A stretch of 64,000 bases of DNA from BPJO01 sp037189665 (GTDB lineage: Bacteria; Planctomycetota; Phycisphaerae; Tepidisphaerales; Tepidisphaeraceae): the NCBI GenBank assembly GCA_037189665.1, contig JBBCIV010000070.1, positions 11,962 to 75,961 of the forward strand, written 5' to 3'. The stretch's first letter is position 1. Every line of letters starts with the position of its first letter. Position numbers and translations under genes: made by a program. The notes under the pieces were generated by a model. The model was not told the DNA's origin and searched no databases. It was given only the letters and a program-made list of their open reading frames with translations. Shown one piece after another: positions 34,902-45,800 of the stretch.

Positions 34902-35333
34902 GGTTCGTGATCCTCGTTGGAACATTCTCATGTATGGATCAGGCGACGGTATTCATCCAATCAATCTCCCAATCGGCGAACGCTGTCCTTGAGCCCCCCC
35001 TTCGCGATTCCGCGCCAGCCAGAGTTCCCGCCGACAAGGCGGCGTCGCGATGAGTTCATCGTAAAGTTTTGACGGGGAAATCGACCTGTCATCCGCGAGG
35101 CGATACCGACAAAGTCGGATCGCATGAATCAGCAGGCAGAGTCTCATCGACTTCGACATTCACTTCCACCGCGCCGTCGACAGCACCATCCAGAACGGAT
35201 ATTTCGCGTGGCTGAGGAAGCAGCGCGACGAGGCGATTGCGATGCTGCGTGATTTATACTTCGCGAAAGAAATTAAATCGCCCATGGAACAGTGCATAAC
35301 TTAAATCGGCAACTGTCATCTGTGTGAACGATT
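34902..35333. other. 432-base intergenic region with a coding relic
   Basis: It separates the double-SGNH gene from the aldolase gene. A start-less open stretch on the plus strand at 35128-35304 looks coding (separate entry). The part from 34902 to 35120 shows no clear feature. A promoter for the double-SGNH gene is expected here, but no convincing boxes were found. Confidence 0.5.
35128..35304 (+). pseudogene. Coding relic, possibly a GntR/FCD regulator fragment
   Basis: A stop-to-stop plus-strand frame of 58 codons has protein-like composition (FDIHFHRAVDSTIQNGYFAW near its middle) but no start, and is preceded by TGA at 35125. The D-x-x-F-H motif recalls the FCD ligand domain (compare LDLRFHSILLDAA in the intact regulator at 48444-49220). 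The similarity is short, and other families cannot be excluded. Confidence 0.35.
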
Positions 35334-36287
35334 TTAATCCGATGAAAACGCCAGATTCGCGACCGAATCAAAGAATCCCAGTTCGTCCAACTCTTTCTGA
35401 AGCTGGGCTCGCTGCTTTGCTGTCAGCGCGTGCAGCGGCGCTCGAACCGGTCCACAATCGATACCGATCATTCCCATGATGGCCTTTCCGGCCGCCATGC
35501 CGCCATTGCGTATCATCAAGTCAATGACGCGGATTGCCATCGTCTGATGCGCCTGCGCGCCGGCCAGATCGCCGGCCTGAACGCACTGAATCAATCGCTG
35601 ATAGATGGGAGCGGCGTAGTTGTAGGTGCTCCCCACCGCTCCTGCCGCTCCCAGTGCCAAGCCGGCCAGTAGGATCTCGTCGCGGCCGAACAGCACGTCG
35701 TACTGGCCATCGGCGGTGACGATACACCGACGATAGTCGGCCAGGTCCTCATACGTGAACTTGATACCGCCCAGGTTCGAAATGCGATCGCGGGCCTGCT
35801 CAAGAAACGCCGCCATGGAGTAATTTACGCCGGTCATGGACGGCATGTGGTAGTAGTAAAACAGCAGATCCGGCGCGGCGGATGCGATCGCGTGATTGAA
35901 ATCAACCAGGTCATCCAAGCTTGCGGGCTTAAAAAAGTAAGGCGCCAGCGCAGCCACGGAATGCGCGCCGATCGACTGCGCGTGGGTCGCAAGCATCTTC
36001 GCATCTTCAATGCAGGTATGACCGACATGGACGATTACCGACAGGTCGTTGCCGGCAACGTCGGCCCACCGCTCTGCAACCTTTCGCCGTTCTTCGAGCG
36101 TCAACGACACGCCTTCACCTGTGGTTCCGCAAACGAACGCGCCGCGCACGCCGTTTTCGATTAGCCCTTGGGCTTGCCGCTCGATGCACGCCAGGTTAAC
36201 GCTTCCATCGGCGTATAACGGTGTGAACGGCGCCGCGATGAGGCCCGTCAGCCTAGCCGGTTGCTTTTCAATGTGGTTGTTTTTCAT
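35334..36287 (-). CDS. Dihydrodipicolinate synthase/N-acetylneuraminate lyase family aldolase
   Basis: A 317-residue class I aldolase of the DHDPS/NAL superfamily. GTTGEGVSLTLEER near 54 is the carboxylate-binding loop. The Schiff-base lysine is in GGIKFTYEDLADYR near 174. The tyrosine motif LLFYYYHMPSMTG near 142 has the YYYxxP form typical of sialic acid lyases. The likely reaction is retro-aldol cleavage of a 2-keto-3-deoxy sugar acid such as N-acetylneuraminate to pyruvate; the acyl substrate is not proven. The start at 36287 avoids overlap with the GH78-like gene; a start at 36320 is an alternative. It is the last gene of a five-gene minus-strand run. Confidence 0.85.
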   Translation of the reverse strand: MKNNHIEKQPARLTGLIAAPFTPLYADGSVNLACIERQAQGLIENGVRGAFVCGTTGEGVSLTLEERRKVAERWADVAGNDLSVIVHVGHTCIEDAKMLATHAQSIGAHSVAALAPYFFKPASLDDLVDFNHAIASAAPDLLFYYYHMPSMTGVNYSMAAFLEQARDRISNLGGIKFTYEDLADYRRCIVTADGQYDVLFGRDEILLAGLALGAAGAVGSTYNYAAPIYQRLIQCVQAGDLAGAQAHQTMAIRVIDLMIRNGGMAAGKAIMGMIGIDCGPVRAPLHALTAKQRAQLQKELDELGFFDSVANLAFSSD

Positions 36288-36300
36288 AATTTTTTCATCT

Positions 36301-38673
36301 TCAAATTTTCCAGACGACATGTTTCCCACCCAGGACCAATTCTGTCTGATCCGGAATCTGTATATTGCGGCATTCGATCAGGCCATCACGATGAACCCAT
36401 TCGATACGGATTTCACCGTATGGAGTGGGAACTATCCCAGAAGCGGCCTGCGTTACGCCAACCACTGGATCCACCGTGAAACGGCGAAAACCTGCTTCGA
36501 GCGGCCGAACGCCAAGCAGGTATGCGGAATAGAAATATACCGGAACGGCAGACCAGCCATGACAAAGGCTGCCGGCGCAATTGAAATCATCGCCGCCACG
36601 GATGGTTTCCCAAAAACTCGTTGCCCCCCGCAAAAGCATATGGCCCCAATCACATCCAATTCTTCGGAAAACCTCTTGTCCATACACCTGCTGTTCCATC
36701 ATCAGCGCTTCAAACTTGTAGTGGCAGTGGCTGAGCGTTGTCACGACAAATCCATTGTCAGAGAGACTCAACCGCTGCCGCAAACCGCCCGCGTCCGCGG
36801 TTCCAGGCACACCGGCCAGGAGCGCCAACGACTGAACAAACTCAGAAAAATGGCGCGGGGCCTCGTCGCCCAAATAGGTCAGGTAGGCGCCTTCTGCGCC
36901 GTCCCAGAACGCTTCGCCAATCCGACGCCGCAATCGGTCGGCAACCGCCTGAAATTCGGTTGCACCGGATTGATCACCGCAGACCCTGCTCAGGCGTGCG
37001 CCGGCATCCAACGCCAAACAAAACATCAGGTTCAATGGCGCATCGAACCGCCTGATCCCCGACGAAACCAACTTATTACTACCATCAAGGCCGGGCGCCC
37101 ATTCGTAAAACTGCCAGTAACGTTCGCCGAGCGGACAAGGCAGAAGGCCTTGCTCCATCCGCGCTATGTGAGTGCCCAGCATGCGCTGGACGAAAGGCAG
37201 CATTCGGAAAACAAACGATTGCTCGGCGCTGTATAGCCAGTAGTCATCCACCGCCAGCACCCAAGCAAGGCTGAACATCGGGATCGTAATGTCGATCTTG
37301 GCCGGCGCGCACATTTCCAGATAGCCGTCCTCTTTCAAACTGTCCGCCAGCAGGCCGAACGACGCGGCGGGGAACCGGTACTCGCCAAACCCGTAGTATC
37401 CACACAATGCTTGGTTCCGCGCATCGAACGCATACAATGCCTGCTCGCGCCAAGGGCAGTCTTCATAATGCTCGTGCATGCACAGGTGCAGCGTGCGAAG
37501 CCCCGTTCGATAGATCATGCCGGTAAGCGTGTCGGCGCAGCCGAAATCGCCGCGGATCTCCAGAGGGTATTCCGTCGGACGCAGGCCGGCATAGTGAAGC
37601 CGAAACTTCGTCTTGACGCCCAGGACATGAAGTTGAAGATACCGTCCCGCCAACCGCGAAAAGAAATGCGTGAAAACCTGGCGGCCATGCCGGCATACGT
37701 AGCGATTCGCAAAATTCCGCCTACCAACGGTTGCGCGCACGCGAAGATCGTCCAGATGCTCGCCATGGGCGATGTCGATGGACGTCCCGGCGTCCGTTTC
37801 GACGTCGATCTCAAGCAGGCCCGCTTCCTCTCGTCCAAGATCAATCACCAGATAGGCGCCGTCTTCCCCACAGAAAACGTCGGCAGCAAACTCGATACCC
37901 CCTTCGGACGGCAAGACCAGTGGCGGGACGGGAGAGCGAAACAACTCTTGAGGAAACCGAGTGGATAGCAGGTCGCGTTGCATGATCCAGGCCGCGCTCT
38001 GCTGATCCTGATCGGCCCGATTCTCCCTTCTCAGCAATCCTTGGGCACAAACCACCGTCTGCTGCCGCGGCTTCATCAGCAGCTTTTCCAATGGGCGCGG
38101 CGTCAATCCCCGTGCCCTGACGGAACCGACGACATCGTCACTCTCGACATCGCTCCAATCCGCCCCCTCATCACGGGCGTCGTATTCGAAAGTGAACCCT
38201 AATTGCCTGGTGACTCTGGAAACGGGCCCCTGTCGATAGCCAGGAGTCTGCCGATAACGGGTATTCGTGCCGCTGGCAACGGTCCTCCCGCCGCCGCGCA
38301 GCAGGAAGATCACTCCAGGATCGCCCTGCAGGTACTGAAAGGAATCCGCCCCCTGATAGTAGGCGGTCACCATCAACGTGTTGGAGCCGACGCGTAGATG
38401 TTCAGCGAACGCTAAGCGATCATAAGTCTTGCGATTCGGGTAGTCATGGTATTGCCCGCAATCGACGAAGATGCCGTTGATCCAGACCGCGTAGTTGGAG
38501 TCGGCACTGACGAGCAACTCTGTCTGCGGATCAACCTGATCCAAGCTAAAATCATGGCGGAAGTCGACGTATTGATTGACGAGATCTCGGAACCGCGCAG
38601 GCCAGATCCACTTTGCCTCGCTGTCTTCGAGCGATAACGTGCGACCGAATTTCTCTTGAGTTGCGTCTTGCAT
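36301..38673 (-). CDS. GH78-like glycoside hydrolase (alpha-L-rhamnosidase type)
   Basis: A 790-residue enzyme with the six-hairpin layout of GH78-type proteins. The N-terminal jelly-roll (LLVSADSNYAVWINGIFVDC near 55) lacks the fibronectin-like start of the 183-2954 enzyme. The catalytic barrel has HEHYEDCPWREQALYAFDAR near 410 and LLRGATSFWETIRGGDDFN near 690, where GH78 enzymes carry active-site acids. No signal peptide. The start shares one base with the preceding gene's stop (TAATG), showing translational coupling. It resembles the 61083-63461 enzyme in length; both could act on glycosides other than rhamnose. Confidence 0.82.
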   Translation of the reverse strand: MQDATQEKFGRTLSLEDSEAKWIWPARFRDLVNQYVDFRHDFSLDQVDPQTELLVSADSNYAVWINGIFVDCGQYHDYPNRKTYDRLAFAEHLRVGSNTLMVTAYYQGADSFQYLQGDPGVIFLLRGGGRTVASGTNTRYRQTPGYRQGPVSRVTRQLGFTFEYDARDEGADWSDVESDDVVGSVRARGLTPRPLEKLLMKPRQQTVVCAQGLLRRENRADQDQQSAAWIMQRDLLSTRFPQELFRSPVPPLVLPSEGGIEFAADVFCGEDGAYLVIDLGREEAGLLEIDVETDAGTSIDIAHGEHLDDLRVRATVGRRNFANRYVCRHGRQVFTHFFSRLAGRYLQLHVLGVKTKFRLHYAGLRPTEYPLEIRGDFGCADTLTGMIYRTGLRTLHLCMHEHYEDCPWREQALYAFDARNQALCGYYGFGEYRFPAASFGLLADSLKEDGYLEMCAPAKIDITIPMFSLAWVLAVDDYWLYSAEQSFVFRMLPFVQRMLGTHIARMEQGLLPCPLGERYWQFYEWAPGLDGSNKLVSSGIRRFDAPLNLMFCLALDAGARLSRVCGDQSGATEFQAVADRLRRRIGEAFWDGAEGAYLTYLGDEAPRHFSEFVQSLALLAGVPGTADAGGLRQRLSLSDNGFVVTTLSHCHYKFEALMMEQQVYGQEVFRRIGCDWGHMLLRGATSFWETIRGGDDFNCAGSLCHGWSAVPVYFYSAYLLGVRPLEAGFRRFTVDPVVGVTQAASGIVPTPYGEIRIEWVHRDGLIECRNIQIPDQTELVLGGKHVVWKI

Positions 38674-39989
38674 TACGAGGCCTTGCGCGGAAATCGACCG
38701 CGCATTTCAGCGATGGTGTCAAACCCGTCTTTTTCCAGTTCAAACGTCATCGCTTCGTGCAGGCAAATGCCATCCACTGGCGTTGCAGCGAGCGTGTTGG
38801 TGCGCAGACGCATTGCACCTTCAAGGCTGTCCGCAGAAGCACCTTTGTGTTTGGCGGCGTAAGCCGACAGCCAACTGGAAAACCAATAAAGTTGCGCTCG
38901 CCCCTTCGCATACTCAACGTACGGCTTCCATTCATGGTCGGCCGCATACGTCCCCTCTGGCCAACTCATTTCCTTGGCTTGCCAGATGGGAATGTTGGCA
39001 TCCCATGGCCATTCGTAGTCGCCGAGAATCAGAATGTCGGCGATGCCCTCATCTACCCACTTACGCCATTGCGTCGCAAAGCGGAACGGAACATGCGTCG
39101 AGAAAACCGGTGAAGTCAGGATCGTGTGCGGCCCAAGCTGCGTGCCGATGGCCACCTTGGCGCCGATGGGTTTGGCAAGCTGTTTTACACGCCTGAAGAA
39201 CTCGGTGTAAAAACCGCCTTTGACGTCATGCCAAACATCCTGATCGAAAGGCTCGTTGCGAATATCGACGCCCAGCTTCTCACGACAAGCTGCGACAATT
39301 GGTTCTTCAAATCCAAAGAAATCCGCTGGTTCTGGAAAGTTCAAATGCCGGTTATGACAAGACGTTGACAGGTAAAGCCCATCCGGTCGATAGGCAAGCA
39401 ATTCTTCAATGACTTTCAACTGATCAACAACTGCGGCTTCGATCGCATAAGAACGCAGGCCCGGAAAAATGGTCTTTCCATCGCGCCCCAGCACGCACCA
39501 TTCGGGATGGCGTGCCAAAGAAAGATTGTGGCGTTCGTCTAGAAAGTCGTGCCAGATGTAAAACGCAATACCGTGGCGACGGCAGGCATCGCGCGCTTCA
39601 GCGATAGGATCCATCAGGTTGAGGGACCGCGTCGTCAGGTGACGCCACTCGTTGATCCCCTTGCGGTAATTTCCCCGCTGGCTGACATTCAGCACAAACG
39701 ATTCGCCTGGCTTGGCTGGCTTCGGCGGGTTGATGTCCTGCTGGTCGGCCGCCATCCGATGCATGAACGAACTCATATCGGCATCGGCCATCGTTTCGCG
39801 ATCCTGAAGGAGTTTGCTCGGATAACCCGCCACGCCTAAGCCAATGGCGCGCCAGGTGATCATGTCAACTCCGGATTCGGCGCATTGGCGCACCAACTCC
39901 TTCACGTCTTCAGGACCATATTCTTTCTTCGGACGAATGCTGACTTCGTCAAAATAGTCCACATTCATCACAATCGTTTTCGAACTCAT
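38673..39989 (-). CDS. Uncharacterised TIM-barrel-like protein
   Basis: A 438-residue cytoplasmic protein I cannot name. It resembles glycoside hydrolase-like barrels: VMNVDYFDEV at the start, SGVDMITWRAIGLGVAGYPS near 40, RHGIAFYIWHDFLDERHN near 140, DGLYLSTSCHNRHLNF near 205 and ADILILGDYEWPW near 315. Acidic residues sit at probable strand ends. No signal peptide or binding module is visible. It is tightly coupled to the GH78-like gene (one-base overlap) and follows two secreted GH-A enzymes by 61 bases, so a role in the same glycan pathway is likely. Confidence 0.6.
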   Translation of the reverse strand: MSSKTIVMNVDYFDEVSIRPKKEYGPEDVKELVRQCAESGVDMITWRAIGLGVAGYPSKLLQDRETMADADMSSFMHRMAADQQDINPPKPAKPGESFVLNVSQRGNYRKGINEWRHLTTRSLNLMDPIAEARDACRRHGIAFYIWHDFLDERHNLSLARHPEWCVLGRDGKTIFPGLRSYAIEAAVVDQLKVIEELLAYRPDGLYLSTSCHNRHLNFPEPADFFGFEEPIVAACREKLGVDIRNEPFDQDVWHDVKGGFYTEFFRRVKQLAKPIGAKVAIGTQLGPHTILTSPVFSTHVPFRFATQWRKWVDEGIADILILGDYEWPWDANIPIWQAKEMSWPEGTYAADHEWKPYVEYAKGRAQLYWFSSWLSAYAAKHKGASADSLEGAMRLRTNTLAATPVDGICLHEAMTFELEKDGFDTIAEMRGRFPRKAS

Positions 39990-40050
39990 TGTGTTATTAC
40001 TCGTTAATTACTCTGTGGCGAAACATTCCGTCAAATGAGGTCGGTATCAC

Positions 40051-42732
40051 TTATGGTTCGACGGTGAATTCGATCAACCTGACATCCCCAGGGGGAATGG
40101 CAATACGTTTCGGGTCAAGCACTTCGTGGGTAATCAAATCACGAGCACTTTTGACCTTGAAGCTAAATTTCGGTTCGACAACTTGCTCGTTATCAAGCCA
40201 GTCGTTGACGACGTAGGTAAGGTATGTTTTTTCGCTGGCCTTATCAGTGTAGGAAACAGTACGGTTTTCAATAAACGCACGATTTTCCGCGTTGCGAATG
40301 GTCACTGGCTGCTGCGGCAGTTTCTCGGCCAACGCAAGTTCCAGCACGTCCCGAATCAGCTTCGCCGAATCTTTGGTTAGATGTCCTCTGCCGTCAGGCG
40401 AGCGAGGCACTTCCGGCAAATGATAGATCGTTCCTTTGCCAGCGGAGAACCTGACGGCTTTGAATTCTCCTCCGATCAGTTCCTTTACGTCTCCCCGCGG
40501 TTTGAAGAACGAGGCATCACGCGGCTGGCTGTACTCGTTTTGATCGGGGATCGAACCGAGAACGATCGCAGTCTTGCCACTCTCGATGAACGTTTTGACC
40601 TTCTCGTAGGTTGCGTCCGTGATGAAGTTCGCCGCCGGCATAACGAGTACTTCGTATTGATCAAGACGGCCTTCCGCAACCCGCTTTTCACTGGCGTAGT
40701 CACAGTTGAAGCCAAGTTCCGTCACAGCGCGGTTAGTTGGATCATTGAAACCAAAATATTCGTAATAGCGTGGGGAAACCGGGTCAGGGTAGAGGAACAC
40801 CATCGGCGCGCCCGGCAGTTTGTGAAACGCGCTGATTTGCGGAAGCAGCCTTTGGATGTCCAACTTCGCTAACGCCGCCTGGTGCATGGATTCGGCGTCC
40901 TTGGGGACGGCACTGAACGTCCGATTGGGATGCCAGCACCACCAGTTGTTATTGGTTACCCCCTGCATCGTTTCCTGCCAGAAAAACAGCTTGGTCAACA
41001 CGCCACCGAACTTGTACTCCAGGTTCGCCATCGGTTGAGATGGATTGAGGCTGCGCAGGAAGTCTTTGTAGGGCTTGGAGAACGGAAACGAACCGCCGCT
41101 GATGCCCATGTACGAGCCAAACAGATCGAAGGTCGATTCCTCATCGGCACGTGACATCGGCTTGAACTGCGGGTTGAACGTCCCGTTATACAGCTTGGCG
41201 GTGACCGGTATTGTGGGGTCGTATTTGTGGACCAGACCTTTCTGCCACTCGTAGTGGCGCATCAGGCGTTCGGTCGAATACTTCCACCAGTCGCGTTTGG
41301 CACCGTTGGTTGACGCGGCATCGGGAACTGGGTTTCCCTTACGGCCACTGGCAACGATGTCGTCGAAGCTTTTCAGTTCCGTGCCCCAGGCTTTGTTAAG
41401 ATTCTCGATGGTCTTGTATTTCTCCTGCAACCAGGGACGGAAAATCGCGATGTTCCGCTCGTTGGGGTTCATGTACTCCGGTTCATTGGCAATCCAGATG
41501 CTGTTCAACGCCGGATGACCCGCGATCTGGGGCATCACATTATCGTAGAACCGTTCGACTAGTTTCAGCATCTCGGGATGCTCGATGTCGTACGGCATCA
41601 TGTTGTAGAGAACAAACTGATTCTTCGCATCAGGCCATTTCTCATACACCCACTTAGGCATGAAGTGAGATGTAAGACCTAAATCCACCTTAATGCCAAG
41701 CTCGGCGCATTGGTCGAGCACCTCGACAAGCCCACCGGTTTTCGTCTTTTCATTGTAGTCGCTGATACGTGGGATTCCGGTCGCCTCCTCCGACGTTTCA
41801 AAAATCGAGTTTGGGCCCGTGCTGACCTGGATCACGTTGAAGCCAAGCTCACGCGCCACCGGAAGATACTTAATCGTGAAGTTGAAAAAGCATGGCCCGC
41901 TCAAAAACATTTTCTGATCGCCGGCATAAAAGCCGCCATCGCGGATGGTGAACCGTTCCTTCGGGCGTGGAATCACAACTTCTTTCGGGAATGCGTTGGG
42001 GTCCTTGGCCAGCGTCTCCAGTTCCGCCTTGGCTTTGATCACTTCCCGCTTCAGGTACTTGTGATTGGTGTCGAGAATATCATATCGCTTGCCTCCGATG
42101 CTTTCCCTGGACCAGAACGTCGCCTCCTTGAGCACTACGATCAAAATCTTCTGACGGGTGGTATCGGCGCCGGCGGCACTGGCGGTGGCTTCGAGCTTTT
42201 CGAGTTCCTCACGCCATGTCGTCAGTTCATCGACGTCTTTTGTCACCTGCTCGGCATTGAGCATCCGCGTCAGACCGCCACCGTGAACCATCATTGACCG
42301 CACGCTCTCCGGATCGGCCGCATAACGAGCCAGCTGTTTTCCCTCAGAATCGGAAAGAACTACCGTAATGACATACATACCGTGAGGTAGCGTCTCTTCG
42401 GCACCCCATATCGCCTCGGCCTTGTGTTTCCCCTTCGCAAGTGGGATTTCCACGGTTTTCACGAAATTTTCACCGGTATCAACGTTGTGATAGGTGACGA
42501 TCGCCTTGCCTGAATCGACGTATGCGGTGTTCGCGGGAACGGTGTATTCGATTCCGATCTTCACCGGCTCGTTCTGTAACGCTTGGCGAGGTGGAGAGAC
42601 TTTTAGCTGATACTGTTCTCCTTCTGTTTTTGCGAACTGAGCCAATGCCATTGAGGGAAGCCCGACCAGACAGCAAATTAAAAATACTATTGTCCACGGG
42701 ACAGAAGATCGAATGGAGGTCGCGAGTTTCAT
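40051..42732 (-). CDS. Secreted clan GH-A glycoside hydrolase (GH42-like)
   Basis: An 893-residue exported enzyme. The signal peptide spans about residues 1-31 (core TIVFLICCLVGLPSMALA). Beta-rich and helical N-terminal regions run to 270. The TIM barrel from 280 has LGFNVIQVSTGPNS, the acid/base Glu in SIWIANEPEYMNP near 416 and a nucleophile Glu candidate in PMANLEYKFGG near 572. A trimerisation-like alpha/beta domain with VLVMPAANFIT near 690 and a C-terminal beta domain follow, as in GH42 beta-galactosidases. The start at 42732 has AAAGGA upstream. It is paralogous to the adjacent 42819 gene; the shared motif NNNWWCWHPNRTFS matches DGNWWCWHSNERFS there. Substrate unproven. Confidence 0.8.
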   Translation of the reverse strand: MKLATSIRSSVPWTIVFLICCLVGLPSMALAQFAKTEGEQYQLKVSPPRQALQNEPVKIGIEYTVPANTAYVDSGKAIVTYHNVDTGENFVKTVEIPLAKGKHKAEAIWGAEETLPHGMYVITVVLSDSEGKQLARYAADPESVRSMMVHGGGLTRMLNAEQVTKDVDELTTWREELEKLEATASAAGADTTRQKILIVVLKEATFWSRESIGGKRYDILDTNHKYLKREVIKAKAELETLAKDPNAFPKEVVIPRPKERFTIRDGGFYAGDQKMFLSGPCFFNFTIKYLPVARELGFNVIQVSTGPNSIFETSEEATGIPRISDYNEKTKTGGLVEVLDQCAELGIKVDLGLTSHFMPKWVYEKWPDAKNQFVLYNMMPYDIEHPEMLKLVERFYDNVMPQIAGHPALNSIWIANEPEYMNPNERNIAIFRPWLQEKYKTIENLNKAWGTELKSFDDIVASGRKGNPVPDAASTNGAKRDWWKYSTERLMRHYEWQKGLVHKYDPTIPVTAKLYNGTFNPQFKPMSRADEESTFDLFGSYMGISGGSFPFSKPYKDFLRSLNPSQPMANLEYKFGGVLTKLFFWQETMQGVTNNNWWCWHPNRTFSAVPKDAESMHQAALAKLDIQRLLPQISAFHKLPGAPMVFLYPDPVSPRYYEYFGFNDPTNRAVTELGFNCDYASEKRVAEGRLDQYEVLVMPAANFITDATYEKVKTFIESGKTAIVLGSIPDQNEYSQPRDASFFKPRGDVKELIGGEFKAVRFSAGKGTIYHLPEVPRSPDGRGHLTKDSAKLIRDVLELALAEKLPQQPVTIRNAENRAFIENRTVSYTDKASEKTYLTYVVNDWLDNEQVVEPKFSFKVKSARDLITHEVLDPKRIAIPPGDVRLIEFTVEP

Positions 42733-42818
42733 GAACAATCCTTTCTTCACGTACAGCTGATGCATCTTGATATCGCTTTATTCTGGCCGATTGTTTCGGG
42801 CAGCAACCAGGTCTTTCG

Positions 42819-45800
42819 TCACTTTTCCAGTTCGATATGGAAAAGGTTCGGGCCGTTCTCCAGCTTGAAGACCTCTGGGGAGATTTCCTTTTCGGTAATC
42901 AGGTTGACGATTTTTCGAATGGGTTTTTTCGTGACCAGCTTAATGTTGTCGAACGGCGGCTCTTTTCCATACGGGAGAACAGCGAGCGTATATGCACCGT
43001 TCACCTCAGTGCTTCGCCAATCGACGCCATACAACGCATCCGGATCGGAATCGTCCGCAGAGACGATCCGGACGGCGTCTTCCAAGCCGTTGTCGGCGAT
43101 GACTTTGGCTAGGGTGCGCTCGTAAGCGCGACGACGCTCCTGGTTTTCTGGCAGCGGGCCGCCGCGTAACGCCTGCCCGCCGTCCGTGACGATGTCGGCC
43201 TGATTCTCGATCGCGTCGATGCAGATGACCTTCCCCTGGTCCAGAGGATAGATCCGCGCACCTTCGCCGTAGGCCTCGCCGCCTTCCAGCTTGATCAATT
43301 CGCTGGTATCGCGCGGATCGCCATACTCGTTGTGAGCAAATCCGCCTCGGGTGACGATCGCCGTGCCGCCTTTGCGGACGTAATCCAGGACAGCCCGGTA
43401 GGTGCTTTCCTTCACGTAGTCCGATTCGCCAGCCAGAAGAATCTTGTGCTTGAACAGTTCCCCTTGTGCGATGCGAGACTCCGTGGCGTAGAACGGCCTC
43501 AACCCCAGCGGGTATTGGGCGGTCGCAAGTTCAAATCGGATGCGAACCATTTTGATATCGCTGCGGCGCTCGACCACATCGGGGAACAACGTCGCGACCG
43601 CGGTATCCTTCTGATTCAGTGCGAACATATGCGGGGCAAAAACCCGCTGCATATCGAGACCGGAAATCGCAAGGGCATACATCGATTCGGCGTTGGCCAG
43701 CGAGTCGGAGAACCGCTCGTTCGAATGCCAGCACCACCAGTTGCCATCCGCGAGCCCGTGCAACGCCAGCCGCCACGCCACCATTTCGACGGTTTTTTGG
43801 CCAGCGTAGGCGATATGGATCTCCGTGTTCACCAGCGGGCGATCGGGATGTATCGACCTCATGTAGTCCATGAAAACGATGTCGCGGTTGCCGCTCGACC
43901 CGTCATGACCGGCGATATTGAATGGCCCCTGGTACTTCTCCATGTTGCCCGAGTGCAACGACGCGGCCATGAACTTCACGTGCGTTGGCTTGGTCGAGTC
44001 GTTTTCTTTAGCGGTCTTGTCAAGGAACCCCCAGAAATCGGCCAGCAGGTCGTCGCGGAACTGCTGGAAGTCATACCATGGCGCGTAATTGGAAGGGTCA
44101 GGCCAGGTGATCAGCTTGATCTCGTCGAAGCTCTTGTAGTCGCCCTTCCACCGCTGATTCAGCGCCTCGATCGTCTTGTATCGCGGCTTTAGGTAGTTCT
44201 CGATGAAGTCCTGACGAGTCAGCTCCGAGTAGTTCAGATACCACGGCTCGTTCCAGAGCCAATAGGACCGAACGCCCTTAAAGTTCTTCCAGAACCCGAT
44301 GCTCTTCTTGAATGCGTCAGCGATCTCCCGGCGGGCAATGGGGTGCTGCACGAGAAACGGCACAAAGTTGTTCCCGTCGAGATTCGCCATTTCCGGGTGC
44401 TCTTTCAGCAGGCCTAGCTTTTTGGCGTCGGCACCGGTCGCGGCCAAACTGGGAACGCTCATGCTGGCATTCAGGGATACCCCATCCCGGAACCACATCT
44501 TCATGTGCTCCTGGACTTCCGCATTCGAAGCATCCTGCGGCACTTCGGTCACCACCGAGTTGAATCCAAGATCGATCACCAGCGGCTGATCGGCCTTGAG
44601 GTACCAGAACACGCACGGTCCCCACAGGAAAACCGGCCTGTCACCATCGAAGTAATAGCCGTCCTTCATCGTCAGGACGTCGGGATTGAATCGATTCGGA
44701 ACCTTCAACTGGGCATTAGGATCCTTCAGAATCGCTTCCATGTAGTTTTTAGAAGTGCCGTACAGCTCTTCAAGGTAGGCGGTGTTCTTCAGAACGCGGG
44801 CCGCGTCGCCTTTCTCCAGATCGATACGGCAGCGCGGAATAAACATCTTCTGCAACGTTAGATAAGCCCGTGGATACGCCGTATCCAGGCCCTTCGCTCT
44901 GACCTGCTCATATAGCGCCTCCAGCGATTGCGCATTGCGCTCCAGCGCTGCGATCTTCGCCTCGAACTCGGCGATTTTCTGGACCGATACCATGTCATCC
45001 AGCGTCGGCACATGGACGGGGATATCGATCGCAGGCTGCCCATCAAGCACCAGGCGACCTTTGAGCTGCGTCTTACCCGTATTCAATTTTTCGGAGTGAA
45101 CTGGCAAATCTTTTCGGCTGCCTCCGTGAGGCAGGGCGATCTTTGTCGACCCCACTTGTTTGTCGCCGGCAAAGAGCTGCAATTCGCCGTTGCGAGCCTC
45201 TCCATGATTGAAGAAGGCAAAGTTGGCAATGATGTTCTGGTTGATGTAATGAACCGCGGGCGTCTGCGCGTAGACATCCACCGCCTTGCGATCGGACGGA
45301 GGGTCGAACGTCAGCGTCGGGAAATGCGCGGCACTATAGGTGCCTATCAGCCCCGGCGTCCACGCAACGGCACCGTTGGTCATAGCGACGCCTTCGCCAT
45401 CCTTGTCTTCTACGGCAATGTTGAATTTCAACGGCCCGTAGCTCACCGGGTTATACGGGGTCAAAGATTTCCACGGAAAACTCACCTCAAAGGTCGTGAT
45501 CGTCTTCCCACCTTCGGCGCGCCGGGCGGTTTTCGAGAAGATCTTGGCCTGGGAAGCGTCGGCCGCGCCGCCTTCCTCGAGATGGGTGCGACGCTCTGTT
45601 TCGCTGCCGAAAGAATCTTGAATCCGCACCCGATCCATGCGTTCCTGAACGTGCGCCCAGTGCAAGCCGACCGTATCGTCCTTGCCCAGCACGAAAATCG
45701 TGTGAACGTCGTCGACGCCGTAACGTTTTCCAACATCCTGCCAGGTGGTGATCAGTCGACTCTTGGCGTCCGCAAACGCAAACGAAACGCGATCGGCAGC

